From assembly GCA_020073385.1 (NCBI GenBank), contig JAIQFH010000006.1:62001-126000 (forward strand): a DNA stretch of 64,000 nucleotides, given 5' to 3'. The notes below the pieces were generated by a model. The model worked only from the letters and a program-made list of their open reading frames with translations, did no database searches and was not told the origin of the DNA. Position 1 is the first letter of the stretch. Every line of letters begins with the position of its first letter. The position numbers and the translations under genes are program-made. This DNA is from Terriglobia bacterium (GTDB lineage: Bacteria; Acidobacteriota; Terriglobia; Terriglobales; Acidobacteriaceae). Positions 17,668 through 27,082 of this stretch are shown one piece after another.

Positions 17668-17685
17668 GACGTTGCGTGCAACGTC
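17668..17685. repeat. Palindrome GACGTTGCGTGCAACGTC in the aceE-aceF gap
   Basis: A perfect 18-base palindrome (GACGTTGC-GT-GCAACGTC) preceded by CGTAGA. It would form an eight-pair hairpin in the aceE-aceF intergenic region. It resembles dispersed TAGAGACGTTGCATGCAACGTC elements that I recall from cyanobacterial genomes. Confidence 0.6.
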
Positions 17686-17701
17686 ACTGCGGATGACCGG
17701 C

Positions 17702-20380
17702 TTAGCTGATCGCCGGATTCAACTTTTCGGGATTAATCCCCAGTTCGCCGATCGCCCGCTTCACGACGTCCGTGCCGACTTTCTTTTCGCGCGCCAACGC
17801 CACCAAGGTCGCCAGCACGATGTGCTTCGCATCGACTTCGAAGAAATCGCGTAATGCCGCGCGGCTCTCGCTGCGTCCGAAGCCGTCGGTACCCAGTGAC
17901 AGAAGCTGGCCCGGCACCCACTTGCCGATGCTCTCGGGCAACACCTTCATGTAATCGGATGCGGCAATGAACGGTCCCTGCGCGTCCTTCAAGGTCTGCG
18001 TCACGTAAGGAACTTTAGCAGGCTCTCCAGGATGCAGCATGTTCCAGCGCTCGCAATCGTTGGCGTCGCGATAAAGCTCCTTGTAGCTTGTGACGCTCCA
18101 CACGTCGGCCCCGACTCCAAATTTTTCTTCCAGAATCTGCTGCGCTTTCAGCACCTCGAACATGATTGTGCCGCTGCCCAGCAGTTGCGCCCGCAGCTTT
18201 GCTTCTGGCGTCGTGGAGGTCTTGAAGCGGTACAGACCTTTCAGGATACCTTGGCGAACATGATCGCCCGCGGGCATCTCGGGCATGGGAAGCGGCTCGT
18301 TGGTGACGGTCAGATAGTAGAAGATCGATTCCTGATCGACATACATCCGCTTGATGCCATCCTGAATGATGACGGCGATTTCGTAGGCGAATGCCGGATC
18401 GTACGCCAGCAGATTCGGCACGGGGAGCGCGAGCACGTGACTGTGGCCGTCCTGATGCTGCAGGCCTTCGCCGGCCAGCGTGGTGCGGCCGGCGGTGCCT
18501 CCCACCAGGAATCCGCGGCAACGCATGTCGGCGGCGGCCCAGATCAGGTCACCGATGCGCTGGAATCCGAACATCGAGTAATAAATGAAGAAGGGGATCG
18601 TGTTGATCCCGTGATTCGCGTACGCGCAGCCCGCGGCGATGAGCGAGCACATGGAACCGGATTCGGTGATGCCTTCTTCGAGAATCTGTCCGTTCTTAGC
18701 CTCTTTGTAGTAAAGCAGCGTGTCCATGTCGACCGGCTCATAGTTCTGGCCGACGCTGGAATAAATTCCGACTTGGCGGAAAAGCGCTTCCATGCCGAAG
18801 GTACGCGCCTCGTCGGGAACGATCGGAACGATGTACTTGCCCTGTTCCGGGTCGCGCAGCAACTTCGAGAGCAGCCGCACGAACACCATCGTGGTGGAAA
18901 CTTCGCGTCCCTCGGTGCCTTTGTGGAATTCTTCGAAGTGCGAATCAGGGAACGGCTTCAGCGGTGTCGCCCGCACCTTCCGCTGTGGCATGTATCCGCC
19001 AAGCTGCTGGCGGCGCGCCTGCATGTATTTGATTTCGGCGCTGTCGTCGGAAGGCCGGTAGAAGGGCGCTCCGTGCAGTTCGTCGTCGGGAATGGGAATC
19101 CCGAAGCGCGAGCGGAACATTTCCAACTCTTCGTCATTCAACTTCTTTTGCTGGTGCGTAATGTTCTTGCCTTCACCCGCTTCACCCAGGCCGTAGCCCT
19201 TGATAGTCTTGGCGAGAATGATCGTTGGCGCCCCGGTGTGATCGACCGCCGCGCGGTAGGCGGCGTGCACCTTGATGGGATCGTGTCCGCCCAAACGCAT
19301 GCGGGCCAGTTGATCGTCTGAGAGATGCTCGACCATTTTTAGCAGGCGCGGGTCGGTGCCGAATAAGTTCTGCCGGAAATAAGCGCCGCTCTCGACGAAA
19401 TACTTCTGATACTGTCCGTCGCTGACCTCGCCGAGGCGCTTGACCAGAAGGCCGTCGCGATCGTTCATGATGAGGCTGTCCCAATCCGAGCCCCAGATGC
19501 ACTTGATCACGTTCCAGCCGGCGCCGCGGAAGATCGCTTCCAGTTCCTGGATGATCTTGCCGTTGCCGCGCACAGGGCCATCAAGCCGCTGCAGGTTGCA
19601 GTTCACCACGAAGATGAGGTTGTCGAGCTTTTCGCGCGAAGCTAGCGTGATCGAACCGAGGGACTCCGGTTCATCCATTTCGCCGTCGCCGAGGAACGCC
19701 CAGACTTTTCCGCCGGTCGATTGCTTCAGGCCACGGTTCTCGAGGTATTTGATGAAGCGGGCGTGGTAGATCGCCTGAATCGGGCCCAAGCCCATCGAGA
19801 CCGTGGGGAACTCCCAAAAATCAGGCATGAGCCACGGGTGCGGATAAGAGGAAAGTCCGCCGCCGGACTTCAACTCGCGGCGAAAGTTCTGCAGTTTCTC
19901 TTTGGAAATGCGGCCTTCGAGATATGCGCGGGAATAGATCCCGGGAGCAGCGTGGCCTTGGAAGTAGACGATGTCACGGTCGCCGGTTTCGGTCTGTGCC
20001 TGGAAGAAGTGGTTGAACGCGACTTCATATAACGTGGCCGCTGAGGCGAAAGTTGAGATATGTCCGCCGATGCCTTCCTGGATCTTGTTGGCGCGCACCA
20101 CCATGGCCAGCGCGTTCCAGCGGACCAGGCTCTTGATGCGGCGTTCCATCTCCTGGCTGCCGGGGAACGGGGGTTGCTGGCGCACCGGAATCGTGTTCTG
20201 GTAGGGCGTCGTTGCCGTGAAAGGCAGGTTGATGCCGGCTTCGCGCCGGGCGTGCAACGCCAGTTGTTGCAGCAAACGGCCGGCCCGATTGGGACCTCCG
20301 TGCGACAGAACATAGTCGAGAGAGTCTACCCACTCTCGCGTTTCCAACACTTCTAGGCCGTCAGTTTCGGTCTGAGCCAC
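17702..20380 (-). CDS. aceE: Pyruvate dehydrogenase E1 component, homodimeric type
   Basis: This is an 892-residue protein, the usual length for the proteobacterial-type homodimeric E1 (E. coli AceE is about 887). It decarboxylates pyruvate with thiamine diphosphate and acetylates the lipoyl group of E2. The ThDP motif is GDGEMDEPESLGSITLA, extending to NLIFVVNCNLQRLDGPVRGN. GGHISTFASAATLYEVAFNH and the C-terminal SVTSYKELYRDANDCERWN are also characteristic. It heads the aceE-aceF-lpdA operon. The start codon follows a spacer that also carries the divergent peroxiredoxin promoter and a CCTTCGTG inverted repeat. Confidence 0.95.
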   Translation of the reverse strand: MAQTETDGLEVLETREWVDSLDYVLSHGGPNRAGRLLQQLALHARREAGINLPFTATTPYQNTIPVRQQPPFPGSQEMERRIKSLVRWNALAMVVRANKIQEGIGGHISTFASAATLYEVAFNHFFQAQTETGDRDIVYFQGHAAPGIYSRAYLEGRISKEKLQNFRRELKSGGGLSSYPHPWLMPDFWEFPTVSMGLGPIQAIYHARFIKYLENRGLKQSTGGKVWAFLGDGEMDEPESLGSITLASREKLDNLIFVVNCNLQRLDGPVRGNGKIIQELEAIFRGAGWNVIKCIWGSDWDSLIMNDRDGLLVKRLGEVSDGQYQKYFVESGAYFRQNLFGTDPRLLKMVEHLSDDQLARMRLGGHDPIKVHAAYRAAVDHTGAPTIILAKTIKGYGLGEAGEGKNITHQQKKLNDEELEMFRSRFGIPIPDDELHGAPFYRPSDDSAEIKYMQARRQQLGGYMPQRKVRATPLKPFPDSHFEEFHKGTEGREVSTTMVFVRLLSKLLRDPEQGKYIVPIVPDEARTFGMEALFRQVGIYSSVGQNYEPVDMDTLLYYKEAKNGQILEEGITESGSMCSLIAAGCAYANHGINTIPFFIYYSMFGFQRIGDLIWAAADMRCRGFLVGGTAGRTTLAGEGLQHQDGHSHVLALPVPNLLAYDPAFAYEIAVIIQDGIKRMYVDQESIFYYLTVTNEPLPMPEMPAGDHVRQGILKGLYRFKTSTTPEAKLRAQLLGSGTIMFEVLKAQQILEEKFGVGADVWSVTSYKELYRDANDCERWNMLHPGEPAKVPYVTQTLKDAQGPFIAASDYMKVLPESIGKWVPGQLLSLGTDGFGRSESRAALRDFFEVDAKHIVLATLVALAREKKVGTDVVKRAIGELGINPEKLNPAIS

Positions 20381-20458
20381 GTCTGATTTCTCCCCCAGGG
20401 ATTAGCGAATAATCCATCATAATTCAATCGCGTGGATTCTTGCTGGAGAAGGGCTTTC

Positions 20459-20535
20459 ACCACTAAGGGCACGAAGGTTCACCAAGGGAGCCCAAGCTAC
20501 CGATTTCCTTCGTGTAACTTCGTGCCCTTAGTGGT
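20459..20535. repeat. CCTTCGTG-family inverted repeat upstream of aceE
   Basis: Arm one (ACCACTAAGGGCACGAAGGT plus TCACCAAGG, 20459-20487) pairs imperfectly with arm two (20507-20535, CCTTCGTGTAACTTCGTGCC plus CTTAGTGGT). Arm ends carry TTAGTGG in place of TTCGTGG, and the matching arm has the complementary CCACTAA, so the two arms have changed together. Confidence 0.8.
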
Positions 20536-20603
20536 TTATGCCTTTGCTGGGGGATGCTGCGGCGCTGGTTTAGAATCGGTATCGTCCCGCGCGGGAGGCC
20601 TCT

Positions 20604-21155
20604 ATGCTGCGGATTCTGTTGTTAGTGCTGGTCGTAATAGTTGCTGTGCTTTTGGTTCCACGGCTTTTGTCGCGGTCGGTGAAACCCGCCGAAGGCGCCA
20701 GCGCTCCAGATTTTACCTTGCCGTCGCAAGAGGGGACGCCGGTCAGTTTGAAGGACTATCGCGGCAAGTGGGTCGTCCTATATTTCTATCCTAAGGACCA
20801 AACCCCTGGATGCTCGCGCGAGGCGCACAACTTTCAGGTCGATCAGCCCAAATATGCGGAACGAGATGCCGTGGTGCTGGGAGTGAGCCTCGACAGCGTC
20901 GAGTCCCACAAAAAGTTCTGTACCAAGGAAGGGCTCAATTTCAAGTTGCTGGCCGATACAGACGACAAAGTAACGGCTGCCTACGGATCGCTGACCAACT
21001 TTGGAGTCGTGAAGTTCGCGGCGAGAAATACGTTTCTGATTGACCCCGCGGGAAAAATTGCCAAAACGTACACTGGCGTCAATCCAAATAGCCATAGCGC
21101 CGAAGTGTTGGCGGAACTGGATGCGCTGCAGAAATCGGCGGTGGTGAAGCCTTAG
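20604..21155 (+). CDS. Membrane-anchored peroxiredoxin (BCP/PrxQ-like)
   Basis: The protein has 183 residues. The N-terminal stretch LRILLLVLVVIVAVLLVP is a single membrane anchor, so the domain probably faces the periplasm. The thioredoxin-fold domain has the peroxidatic motif YFYPKDQTPGCSRE with C70. In canonical BCP the resolving cysteine sits five residues later; here that position is H75, leaving C106 as the only other cysteine. The enzyme may act as a 1-Cys peroxiredoxin or resolve through C106 or another protein. It reduces hydroperoxides in related proteins. It is divergent from aceE and followed by two hairpins. Confidence 0.9.
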   Translation: MLRILLLVLVVIVAVLLVPRLLSRSVKPAEGASAPDFTLPSQEGTPVSLKDYRGKWVVLYFYPKDQTPGCSREAHNFQVDQPKYAERDAVVLGVSLDSVESHKKFCTKEGLNFKLLADTDDKVTAAYGSLTNFGVVKFAARNTFLIDPAGKIAKTYTGVNPNSHSAEVLAELDALQKSAVVKP

Positions 21156-21182
21156 TCTGGTGTAAGGCCCGGCACATAACGG

Positions 21183-21202
21183 GATGTCCCGATAGGGACA
21201 TC
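21183..21202. terminator. Hairpin downstream of peroxiredoxin gene
   Basis: GATGTCCC-GATA-GGGACATC is a perfect eight-pair stem with a four-base loop 28 bp after the peroxiredoxin stop codon. It could terminate that transcript, although no T-run follows. It may instead be a dispersed hairpin repeat. Confidence 0.45.
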
Positions 21203-21257
21203 TGACAGGCTATGTTTCAGTCGTGCCTACGGCGCGAACTCACCGACCTCGGCCCCA

Positions 21258-21278
21258 CCCGCCAGTGGAACTGGCGGG
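21258..21278. repeat. Perfect nine-pair hairpin upstream of the P450 gene
   Basis: CCCGCCAGT-GGA-ACTGGCGGG forms a nine-pair stem with a three-base loop, about 50 bp before the P450 start. Being on the leader side of the P450 gene it could attenuate transcription or block initiation. It may simply be part of an intergenic repeat. Confidence 0.45.
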
Positions 21279-21329
21279 CTACTGTCAAGACTCCCTCCGG
21301 GACTCCTTCCCGACTGATACCCTATCTGA

Positions 21330-22715
21330 ATGGCGACTGCAGCACGGAATGACGTCCGCGACCCCGCCGCGAGGCAGGCGGGATACCGCTTTCCGCCCGG
21401 CTTTGAGCGCAATCTGCTGTGGTTCGCTTGGCGCCGGTTTCGACCTGCCAATCCGATTCTCCTGTTCCAACATCTGGTTCAGGAATACGGCGACATCGCG
21501 CACTACAAGATCGGGTGGAATCACATTGTGTTCCTGAATCACCCCGACTACATCCGGGAAGTGCTGGTGGTGCAGAACGACAACTTTGTGAAGGAGCGGA
21601 CGGTGCGCCGCAGCAAGATGCTGCTGGGCGAGGGCATGATCACCAGCGAGGGCGCTCAGCATCGCGCGCAGCGGCAAGTGGCGCAACCGGCGTTTCATCG
21701 GCAGCGCATACCGGAGTACGCGGACACGATGGTGCGGGAAGCGGCGCGGATGCGGGATCAGTGGCGTCACGGTGAAGAGCGGAACATCGCCACCGACATG
21801 ATGCATTTGACGCTGAACGTTGTGGCAGAGACCTTATTCGCGACAGATCTGCGTGACGAAGTTCACGAGCTTGCCGATGCCATCAACCGCATCATGGGCC
21901 TGTACAACTTCCTCGTAATGCTTCCGGCGGCGGAGTGGCTGGTGCACGTGCGCCCTCCCGGACTGGCTGCGTTTGTGCGTGCCCGCAAGCGGATCGACGC
22001 TGTTGTCCACCGGATGATTGAAGCTCATCGCAATCAACATGCGGACCGGGGCAGTCTTCTGGACTTAATGCTGGTTGCCTCGCCTGACCGTAGCCCCGCG
22101 TCGGAGAAGTCGCTTCGCGATCAGGTCATCACCATCTTCCTTGCTGGATATGAGACCGTGGCCAATGCGCTGGCCTGGACCTGGTTTCTGCTCTCGCGGA
22201 ATCCTGACTGCGAGCGCCACTTCCACGAAGAGATCGACCGGGAGTTGCAAGGGCGCTTGCCGGCTTATGAGGATGTTCCCCGGCTTCGCTATGTGGAGAT
22301 GGTGATAGCGGAATCGATGCGGCTCTATCCGCCGGCGTGGGCCATGGGACGATACGCACTCAATGATTTTCAATTGGGCGAATTCTTTCTGCCGGCCAAG
22401 ACCACGATTCTGATGAGCCAGTTCATTGCCCATCGGGATCCGCGTTTCTTTCCTGATCCGCTGCGTTTCGATCCCGAACGTTTCACGCCCGAGGCCAAGG
22501 CCCGGCGCGCAAAGTTCACTTACTTTCCCTTCGGAGCGGGATTCCGCCAGTGTATCGGCGAGTCTTTTGCCTGGATGGAAGGAGTGCTGCTACTGGCGAC
22601 GTTGGGGCAGAAGTGGAGACTTAAGCTTCTTTCGAATCACCCTGTTGATCCAGAGCCTCTGATCACGTTGCGTCCCAAGCATGGGATGCGGATGCACCTC
22701 GAAGCCCGAGCCTGA
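21330..22715 (+). CDS. Cytochrome P450
   Basis: The protein has 461 residues and no membrane anchor, so it is probably soluble. The haem-thiolate motif FGAGFRQCIG places the cysteine at C408. The K-helix ExxR is ESMR (VIAESMRLYPP), and the I-helix oxygen-activation motif is AGYETV, with valine in place of the second threonine. The C-helix HRAQRQVAQPAFH is also typical. P450s insert one oxygen atom into organic substrates using electrons from ferredoxin or a flavoprotein. Neither partner is adjacent and the substrate cannot be predicted. Its TGA directly abuts the stop codon of the convergent hydrolase gene. Confidence 0.95.
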   Translation: MATAARNDVRDPAARQAGYRFPPGFERNLLWFAWRRFRPANPILLFQHLVQEYGDIAHYKIGWNHIVFLNHPDYIREVLVVQNDNFVKERTVRRSKMLLGEGMITSEGAQHRAQRQVAQPAFHRQRIPEYADTMVREAARMRDQWRHGEERNIATDMMHLTLNVVAETLFATDLRDEVHELADAINRIMGLYNFLVMLPAAEWLVHVRPPGLAAFVRARKRIDAVVHRMIEAHRNQHADRGSLLDLMLVASPDRSPASEKSLRDQVITIFLAGYETVANALAWTWFLLSRNPDCERHFHEEIDRELQGRLPAYEDVPRLRYVEMVIAESMRLYPPAWAMGRYALNDFQLGEFFLPAKTTILMSQFIAHRDPRFFPDPLRFDPERFTPEAKARRAKFTYFPFGAGFRQCIGESFAWMEGVLLLATLGQKWRLKLLSNHPVDPEPLITLRPKHGMRMHLEARA

Positions 22716-23795
22716 TCACTTGGCTGCGAGGTACATCTCTGCGACATGCTGAGTAATCTTGCCCGGTTCCGCCCCTGACAGGTTCGAAAGCGCAACCACG
22801 GTTAGTTGATCGTCTACATAGCGATCAATCGCGGTTTGAAATCCCTGCCACGCGCCGTCGTGATGAATACAGCGATGTCCGTGCCGGGCGTCGATGAACC
22901 ACCCGAAACCGTAGTGGCCCTTGTTGGGCTGGCCGTCTTTGAGTTTTGCCACGGTCCACATCTGGTCCAGACTCGACTTCTTCAGCAACTTGTCCGTGTA
23001 AAGTGCCGCGTCCCACTTGGCCAGATCGAGAACAGAGAAGTACAGGCTGCCATCAGCGGTGGTATTCATCACGGGCGATACCCACTCCTGATTCTTCAAT
23101 TCGCTTTTCACCAGCCGGTATCCGGCAGAGCGGTTGGGAACGATATCGGATTCACTGATGATGCGGGTCGAGTTCATCTCCAGCAGATGGAAAATTCGTT
23201 CCTGTAGAACGTCTCCGTAGAACTTTCCAGTGACCCGGTGAATCAGAATTCCCAGCGTGAGATAGCCAAGATTGCTGTAGGCCCATTTTGTTCCGGGTTC
23301 ATAGGAAAGCGGAACGCTCTCGACGAGCTTCAGAAGTTCGTCCTCGGACCAGTCTTTCCGGAAATCGAAATTCTTTGGATAGTCGCCAAGGCCCGCGGTG
23401 TGGCTCAGCAACTCGCGTACGGTGACGTTGTTCCATGCCTTTGGGGCGTCTTTGAAATACTTGTTGAGCGGATCCTCGAGGCCGATTTTTCCCTCTTCCA
23501 CGAGCATCATCACAGCCGTGGCGGTGAATTGCTTGCCGACAGAGCCAGACTGAAAGATGGTCTCGGGTTTGGCCGGTACCTGCAATTCCACATTGGCCAA
23601 TCCGAATCCCTCAGCGAGGACAATCTTTCCGCCCTTGGCAACGAGGAGGGACAAGCCGGGAATGTGCTGCCGCTGCATCTCGGCTTTCACGTAGTCGGCG
23701 ACTGCCGATGGAGTATCGAGCGACTGGGCAGACGCAATCGCGGAAGCAAAGAGAAACCACGAGATGGGAAGGTAGAAGAGTCGGCGCAGAGTCAT
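22716..23795 (-). CDS. Serine hydrolase of the beta-lactamase/penicillin-binding-protein fold
   Basis: The 359-residue protein is read from [13 protein letters not shown], followed by a signal peptide ending near AIASAQS; the longer ORF start lacks this. Class C-like motifs are present: SxxK as [10 protein letters not shown], YxN as KWAYSNLGY and HxG as HHDGAWQGF. Proteins of this group include esterases, D-aminopeptidases and peptidases more often than true beta-lactamases, so antibiotic resistance should not be assumed. It is exported and probably acts on peptides or esters in the periplasm. It follows the spermidine-synthase fusion by 68 bp on the same strand and may be cotranscribed. Confidence 0.9.
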   Translation of the reverse strand: MTLRRLFYLPISWFLFASAIASAQSLDTPSAVADYVKAEMQRQHIPGLSLLVAKGGKIVLAEGFGLANVELQVPAKPETIFQSGSVGKQFTATAVMMLVEEGKIGLEDPLNKYFKDAPKAWNNVTVRELLSHTAGLGDYPKNFDFRKDWSEDELLKLVESVPLSYEPGTKWAYSNLGYLTLGILIHRVTGKFYGDVLQERIFHLLEMNSTRIISESDIVPNRSAGYRLVKSELKNQEWVSPVMNTTADGSLYFSVLDLAKWDAALYTDKLLKKSSLDQMWTVAKLKDGQPNKGHYGFGWFIDARHGHRCIHHDGAWQGFQTAIDRYVDDQLTVVALSNLSGAEPGKITQHVAEMYLAAK

Positions 23796-23863
23796 GGAAT
23801 AAGTTGGCAACGCGGTCCTGAGTCTACAGACAAAGCACGGTTGCCCACAAGAACTCACGAGAC

Positions 23864-26044
23864 TCAATCGGTGTCTGGGTGCCGGCCGTGGGTCAGTTTG
23901 CGGACCAGATAGTACTCGTTGATGGGGCGATCGTCGGTGAGCGCTGGCGTGTCGGGAGAGGCAGCGATCAGCGAGTCCAGAGTCAACTCTCCCTGGAGCA
24001 GATCATCCAATTGCGCGGAAGCCCGTGCGCTCAGTCCTGCAGAATCGGCAGGCGTCCACTCCGTCAAGTCGGCCAACGCGCTTGTGGGCATACGCGTCAC
24101 GATTTGCTCCGTCGTCAACACGGGGATGGGCCGCTCGCTGCACAAGAAATGAACGCCGAACTCATTCGCAAAAGCGCGCACAAACGGGAAAGAATTGCGT
24201 AAGGATCGTGTGACAGCGGCGGTGTCCACGGGATCATCGTCAGCAGTAGCCGGAAGCCATTGCTGCAAGATTCCTCCAGGCTTTAAGCGTCGTCGCGCTG
24301 CCCGGTAAAACTCCTCCGAGTAAAGCAAACTCGATGACGCGGCGCTGAGCGGCGGTGGAGGATCAATGGTGATGACGTCATACTGGTCGCGTGTCCGTTC
24401 CAGATACCGGCGGCCGTCGTCGATTACGACGTGCGACATCGGCGAGTTCATGATCTGTTCCGCATTGCTGTGGTAAAAGCCAAATAATCGCGGAACACTG
24501 GGTACGAGTTCGACCACCGTAACGGGAACATTCCAGGAGCGCATGGAACGGAACGTCGTTCCCATGCCAAAACAAATCACGAGTGCCTTCTCCGGCGGCC
24601 GGCTGAGGAACGCCATGGGAAGGTGGGCCATGATCTTGGTAATAGGAGTGAGGGAAGTAATCCCGTAACCGTTAATCAGGAGTTTCTTGTCCATGCCGGT
24701 GCCGGACGCAATGACAGTCGCAGTTGAGTCCCGAAGCACTTTCTGGTCGCTGGTCTCTTCGTCGAGCCCCCTTCCTGCCGTGAGCAACAAAAATGCCAGA
24801 GCTATAGAGACGAAGATCGGCCCACGGATGCTTGCCGCCTTGTTGCGAGGCGGGAATAATTGGGCGAGGCCGAAGACAAGCCATGGCGCAGTGAGTCCGA
24901 TCAGCGCCCAGCGCCCCGCCATAAAGGGGAGCAACATGAATCCCGCGAGCAGAGGTCCGAGAATACAGCCTGCAATATTGACGGCATATGCAATCCCGGC
25001 CTTTCGGGAGTTACCCTCTGAAAAACGATCCAGCAGCATGGGTGTGACAAAGCCCAGCAGTCCTGTAAACGGAGAGAGCCCCAGCACTAAACGAAGAAGT
25101 CTCGACAAGTGAATGTCCGGATTAGTGAGGAGCAGGGGAAGCAATGCTGCGGCTGCCAGAATACTCCATATTGCCGGATTTTCCCGCCACTCCAGCGAAG
25201 TCCATCGCCGATAGACCAGGGAACCAACAAACGTTGCCAGCAGGTACACCGAAAGAATCGAAGCAAACGAATAAACCACGGTGCCCATAAACGGCGTGTA
25301 TTGACGAACCCAAATGACTTCCATTGCCATAGAAGTCAGACCGCTCAAAAAAAGAAGCGCAAGGATGCCGCCGCCACCGGCATTCGAAATTAGTGGAGAG
25401 CTGAGCGCAACGGGTGACGTTTCCTGAGACGCCCGCTGTGTCAGCGGCCCTCGAGAGAGTGCCAGGGCAGAAATGGCAATCAACCCGTTACAGGCAGCGC
25501 CAATCTTGAGCGTTCCACGAAATCCAAGCCATTCGATCAGAAGCAGCGGCAAAGCGGTTCCAGCCACGGCGCCCGCAACGTTTGCCATGTAGAGATAGCT
25601 AAACGAGCGGCGCGATTCACTGGGCAGCGTTTGCCCGATGGAGCGCATCCCGACGGGAAGGGTTGTCCCCATCAAACAGCAACCCGGCAACAGAGTGAGA
25701 GCAACCAGAAAACCGGCCAGCCAATAGTAGCTGGAAGAAGAATTTAGCGCGGTGTTCTGCAGGGTATGACCGCTCCAGAACAGCGCGTAAGGGACAGCGA
25801 GGCCCAACCCACCAATCACCAATTCAATCAGCGCATAGAGTCGAAGCGCAGGTAAGCGATTACCGCTCAGCCACCTGCCGCTGATCCAGGAGCCCAGACC
25901 CAGACCCGCCATGAAGATCGAAAGAACGATTGACACCATAGCGGTGGTAACGCCGAATTGCGCCATGGACAGGCGCAACCAAATCAGCTCGTAGAGAATG
26001 CTGCAGAAACCCGACAAGAAGAAAAAGATAAAATACCAAGTCAC
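23864..26044 (-). CDS. Fused MFS-like membrane domain and spermidine synthase-like domain
   Basis: The protein has 726 residues and a GTG start. Roughly the first 420 residues contain about twelve hydrophobic helices of transporter type ([19 protein letters not shown], then [18 protein letters not shown]). The C-terminal 270 residues form a Rossmann methyltransferase-like aminopropyltransferase domain with [13 protein letters not shown] as the nucleotide loop, [12 protein letters not shown], and [24 protein letters not shown]. The PPPP segment replaces the catalytic D-S/T-xDP context of true spermidine synthases, so polyamine synthesis is uncertain. Such fusions are widespread in bacteria with unknown substrates. 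It sits upstream of the serine hydrolase gene. Confidence 0.85.
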   Translation of the reverse strand: MTWYFIFFFLSGFCSILYELIWLRLSMAQFGVTTAMVSIVLSIFMAGLGLGSWISGRWLSGNRLPALRLYALIELVIGGLGLAVPYALFWSGHTLQNTALNSSSSYYWLAGFLVALTLLPGCCLMGTTLPVGMRSIGQTLPSESRRSFSYLYMANVAGAVAGTALPLLLIEWLGFRGTLKIGAACNGLIAISALALSRGPLTQRASQETSPVALSSPLISNAGGGGILALLFLSGLTSMAMEVIWVRQYTPFMGTVVYSFASILSVYLLATFVGSLVYRRWTSLEWRENPAIWSILAAAALLPLLLTNPDIHLSRLLRLVLGLSPFTGLLGFVTPMLLDRFSEGNSRKAGIAYAVNIAGCILGPLLAGFMLLPFMAGRWALIGLTAPWLVFGLAQLFPPRNKAASIRGPIFVSIALAFLLLTAGRGLDEETSDQKVLRDSTATVIASGTGMDKKLLINGYGITSLTPITKIMAHLPMAFLSRPPEKALVICFGMGTTFRSMRSWNVPVTVVELVPSVPRLFGFYHSNAEQIMNSPMSHVVIDDGRRYLERTRDQYDVITIDPPPPLSAASSSLLYSEEFYRAARRRLKPGGILQQWLPATADDDPVDTAAVTRSLRNSFPFVRAFANEFGVHFLCSERPIPVLTTEQIVTRMPTSALADLTEWTPADSAGLSARASAQLDDLLQGELTLDSLIAASPDTPALTDDRPINEYYLVRKLTHGRHPDTD

Positions 26045-26202
26045 GGCGCGCCCTCGACTATCAGAAGCCCGCTGCAGAATGAATTTGCTGCTTCGACTAT
26101 TGAGAGAACGAGTCTAGAGAGAATGGTGCCCTCAGGCAAGTGAAAGCGCAGGCTGGCGGCTGGAGTGACCAGCGAATGGGAGGAATTGCAGTCTGGATAC
26201 AG

Positions 26203-26736
26203 CTATTTTTGTCCGGCGGACATGTTGTCCAGGCGGTGCATACCGGAGCGCCGCAGGGCAAACATAATCGCCCACCCGATCAGTCCGGCAGCATAGAAGA
26301 ACGCGAAGAATAGCGGGAGTCCCCCTAACAGAATCGAGTGCACGGGCTGAATGTGAATGGGGAGCGGCGGATCAATGTTGGGCACGGAGGCAGCGATGTC
26401 TTCGCCTTTCTTGATGGCCGTCACCACACAGGCAAGAATAAGGGTCATGAATACAATCGTTGTCTTTGGAAAACGGAATCCGTTGCGCATACTAAACCTC
26501 CCCGTTGCAAGGGATAGACCATCTTGAATTTCGAGCCACACGTGAAAATGCTCGCGGAGCGCGCCATTCACGAGACCCGTAATTTCCCGGGCGAAGAACC
26601 GGCCCCGCGTGAGCCATTTCTTCGTTGCGTGAGCCTCGCTCTCGTCGCGCAAAACCGCCATCATCTCTTCGCCAAACAATTCCCGATGTTCGGCGGGATA
26701 CAGACGCAGCAGCTTCCGGTAGACAGTGAGCATCAT
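26203..26736 (-). CDS. Small membrane protein coupled to PadR regulator
   Basis: The protein has 177 residues. The N-terminal ~35 residues (YRKLLRLYPAEHRELFGEEMMAVL) match a module seen at the N-terminus of acidobacterial permease-type proteins and next to PadR genes. Two hydrophobic helices follow (TTIVFMTLILACVVTAI and SILLGGLPLFFAFFYAAGLIGWAIMF). The ORF-track TTG start is unlikely, because an ATG overlaps the PadR stop as TGATG, implying translational coupling. Function is unknown. It may be the target or membrane partner of the regulator, as in many PadR-membrane protein pairs. Confidence 0.75.
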   Translation of the reverse strand: MMLTVYRKLLRLYPAEHRELFGEEMMAVLRDESEAHATKKWLTRGRFFAREITGLVNGALREHFHVWLEIQDGLSLATGRFSMRNGFRFPKTTIVFMTLILACVVTAIKKGEDIAASVPNIDPPLPIHIQPVHSILLGGLPLFFAFFYAAGLIGWAIMFALRRSGMHRLDNMSAGQK

Positions 26737-27059
26737 CAACTCTCTTTCGTCGCAACTCGCAGAGTCGCCAGACGCGTGAGGTTCTTCATCCGGTCGATCT
26801 CTGTCTGCAGGTTGCGGCGTCCCTGTGGCGTCAGGCGATAGGCTTGACGTCCCCTGGAAGTCTCTTCCTCTTCGAAGCGTTCGATCCAGTCATCGTCGAG
26901 CAATCGTCGGAGAGCGCCGTACAACGTGCCGGTGCTGAGGACAACACGTCCGTCACTCATGCGTTCGACGTCTTTCAGGATGGAGTAACCGTGCTGTGGC
27001 TGTCCCGCCAGGCTCAGCAGAATCAGCAGGACGGGTTCGGACAGGGGCAGGCTTTCCAT
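26736..27059 (-). CDS. PadR-family transcriptional regulator
   Basis: I use the start MESLPLSEPVLLILL (107 residues). Longer in-frame starts at 27092 and 27125 are possible, and none has a clear ribosome binding site. The winged helix shows PadR features: VLLILLSLAGQPQHGYSILKDVE, STGTLYGALRRLLDDDWIERF and RRYRLTPQGRR-like RQAYRLTPQGRRNLQTEI. It is the small, single-domain PadR-s2 type. A perfect 12-base palindrome lies 12 bases before the chosen ATG, suitable for autorepression. It is translationally coupled to the membrane protein that follows. Confidence 0.85.
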   Translation of the reverse strand: MESLPLSEPVLLILLSLAGQPQHGYSILKDVERMSDGRVVLSTGTLYGALRRLLDDDWIERFEEEETSRGRQAYRLTPQGRRNLQTEIDRMKNLTRLATLRVATKES

Positions 27060-27070
27060 TATTGCTTTTG

Positions 27071-27082
27071 ACGACATGTCGT
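27071..27082. promoter_or_regulatory. Candidate PadR operator
   Basis: ACGACATGTCGT is a perfect 12-base palindrome whose ATGT/ACAT core resembles known PadR sites. It sits 12 bases upstream of the preferred PadR start. If the gene starts further upstream the palindrome would lie inside the coding region, so the call depends on the start. Confidence 0.35.

Noticed and set aside
18032-19321. 429-codon plus-strand ORF inside aceE
   Set aside because: Antisense shadow of aceE, whose thiamine diphosphate motif and full length are clear on the minus strand.
22716-23795. Antibiotic-resistance beta-lactamase
   Set aside because: The SxxK, YxN and HxG motifs define the fold only. Most such proteins are esterases or peptidases and there is no ampR or resistance context.
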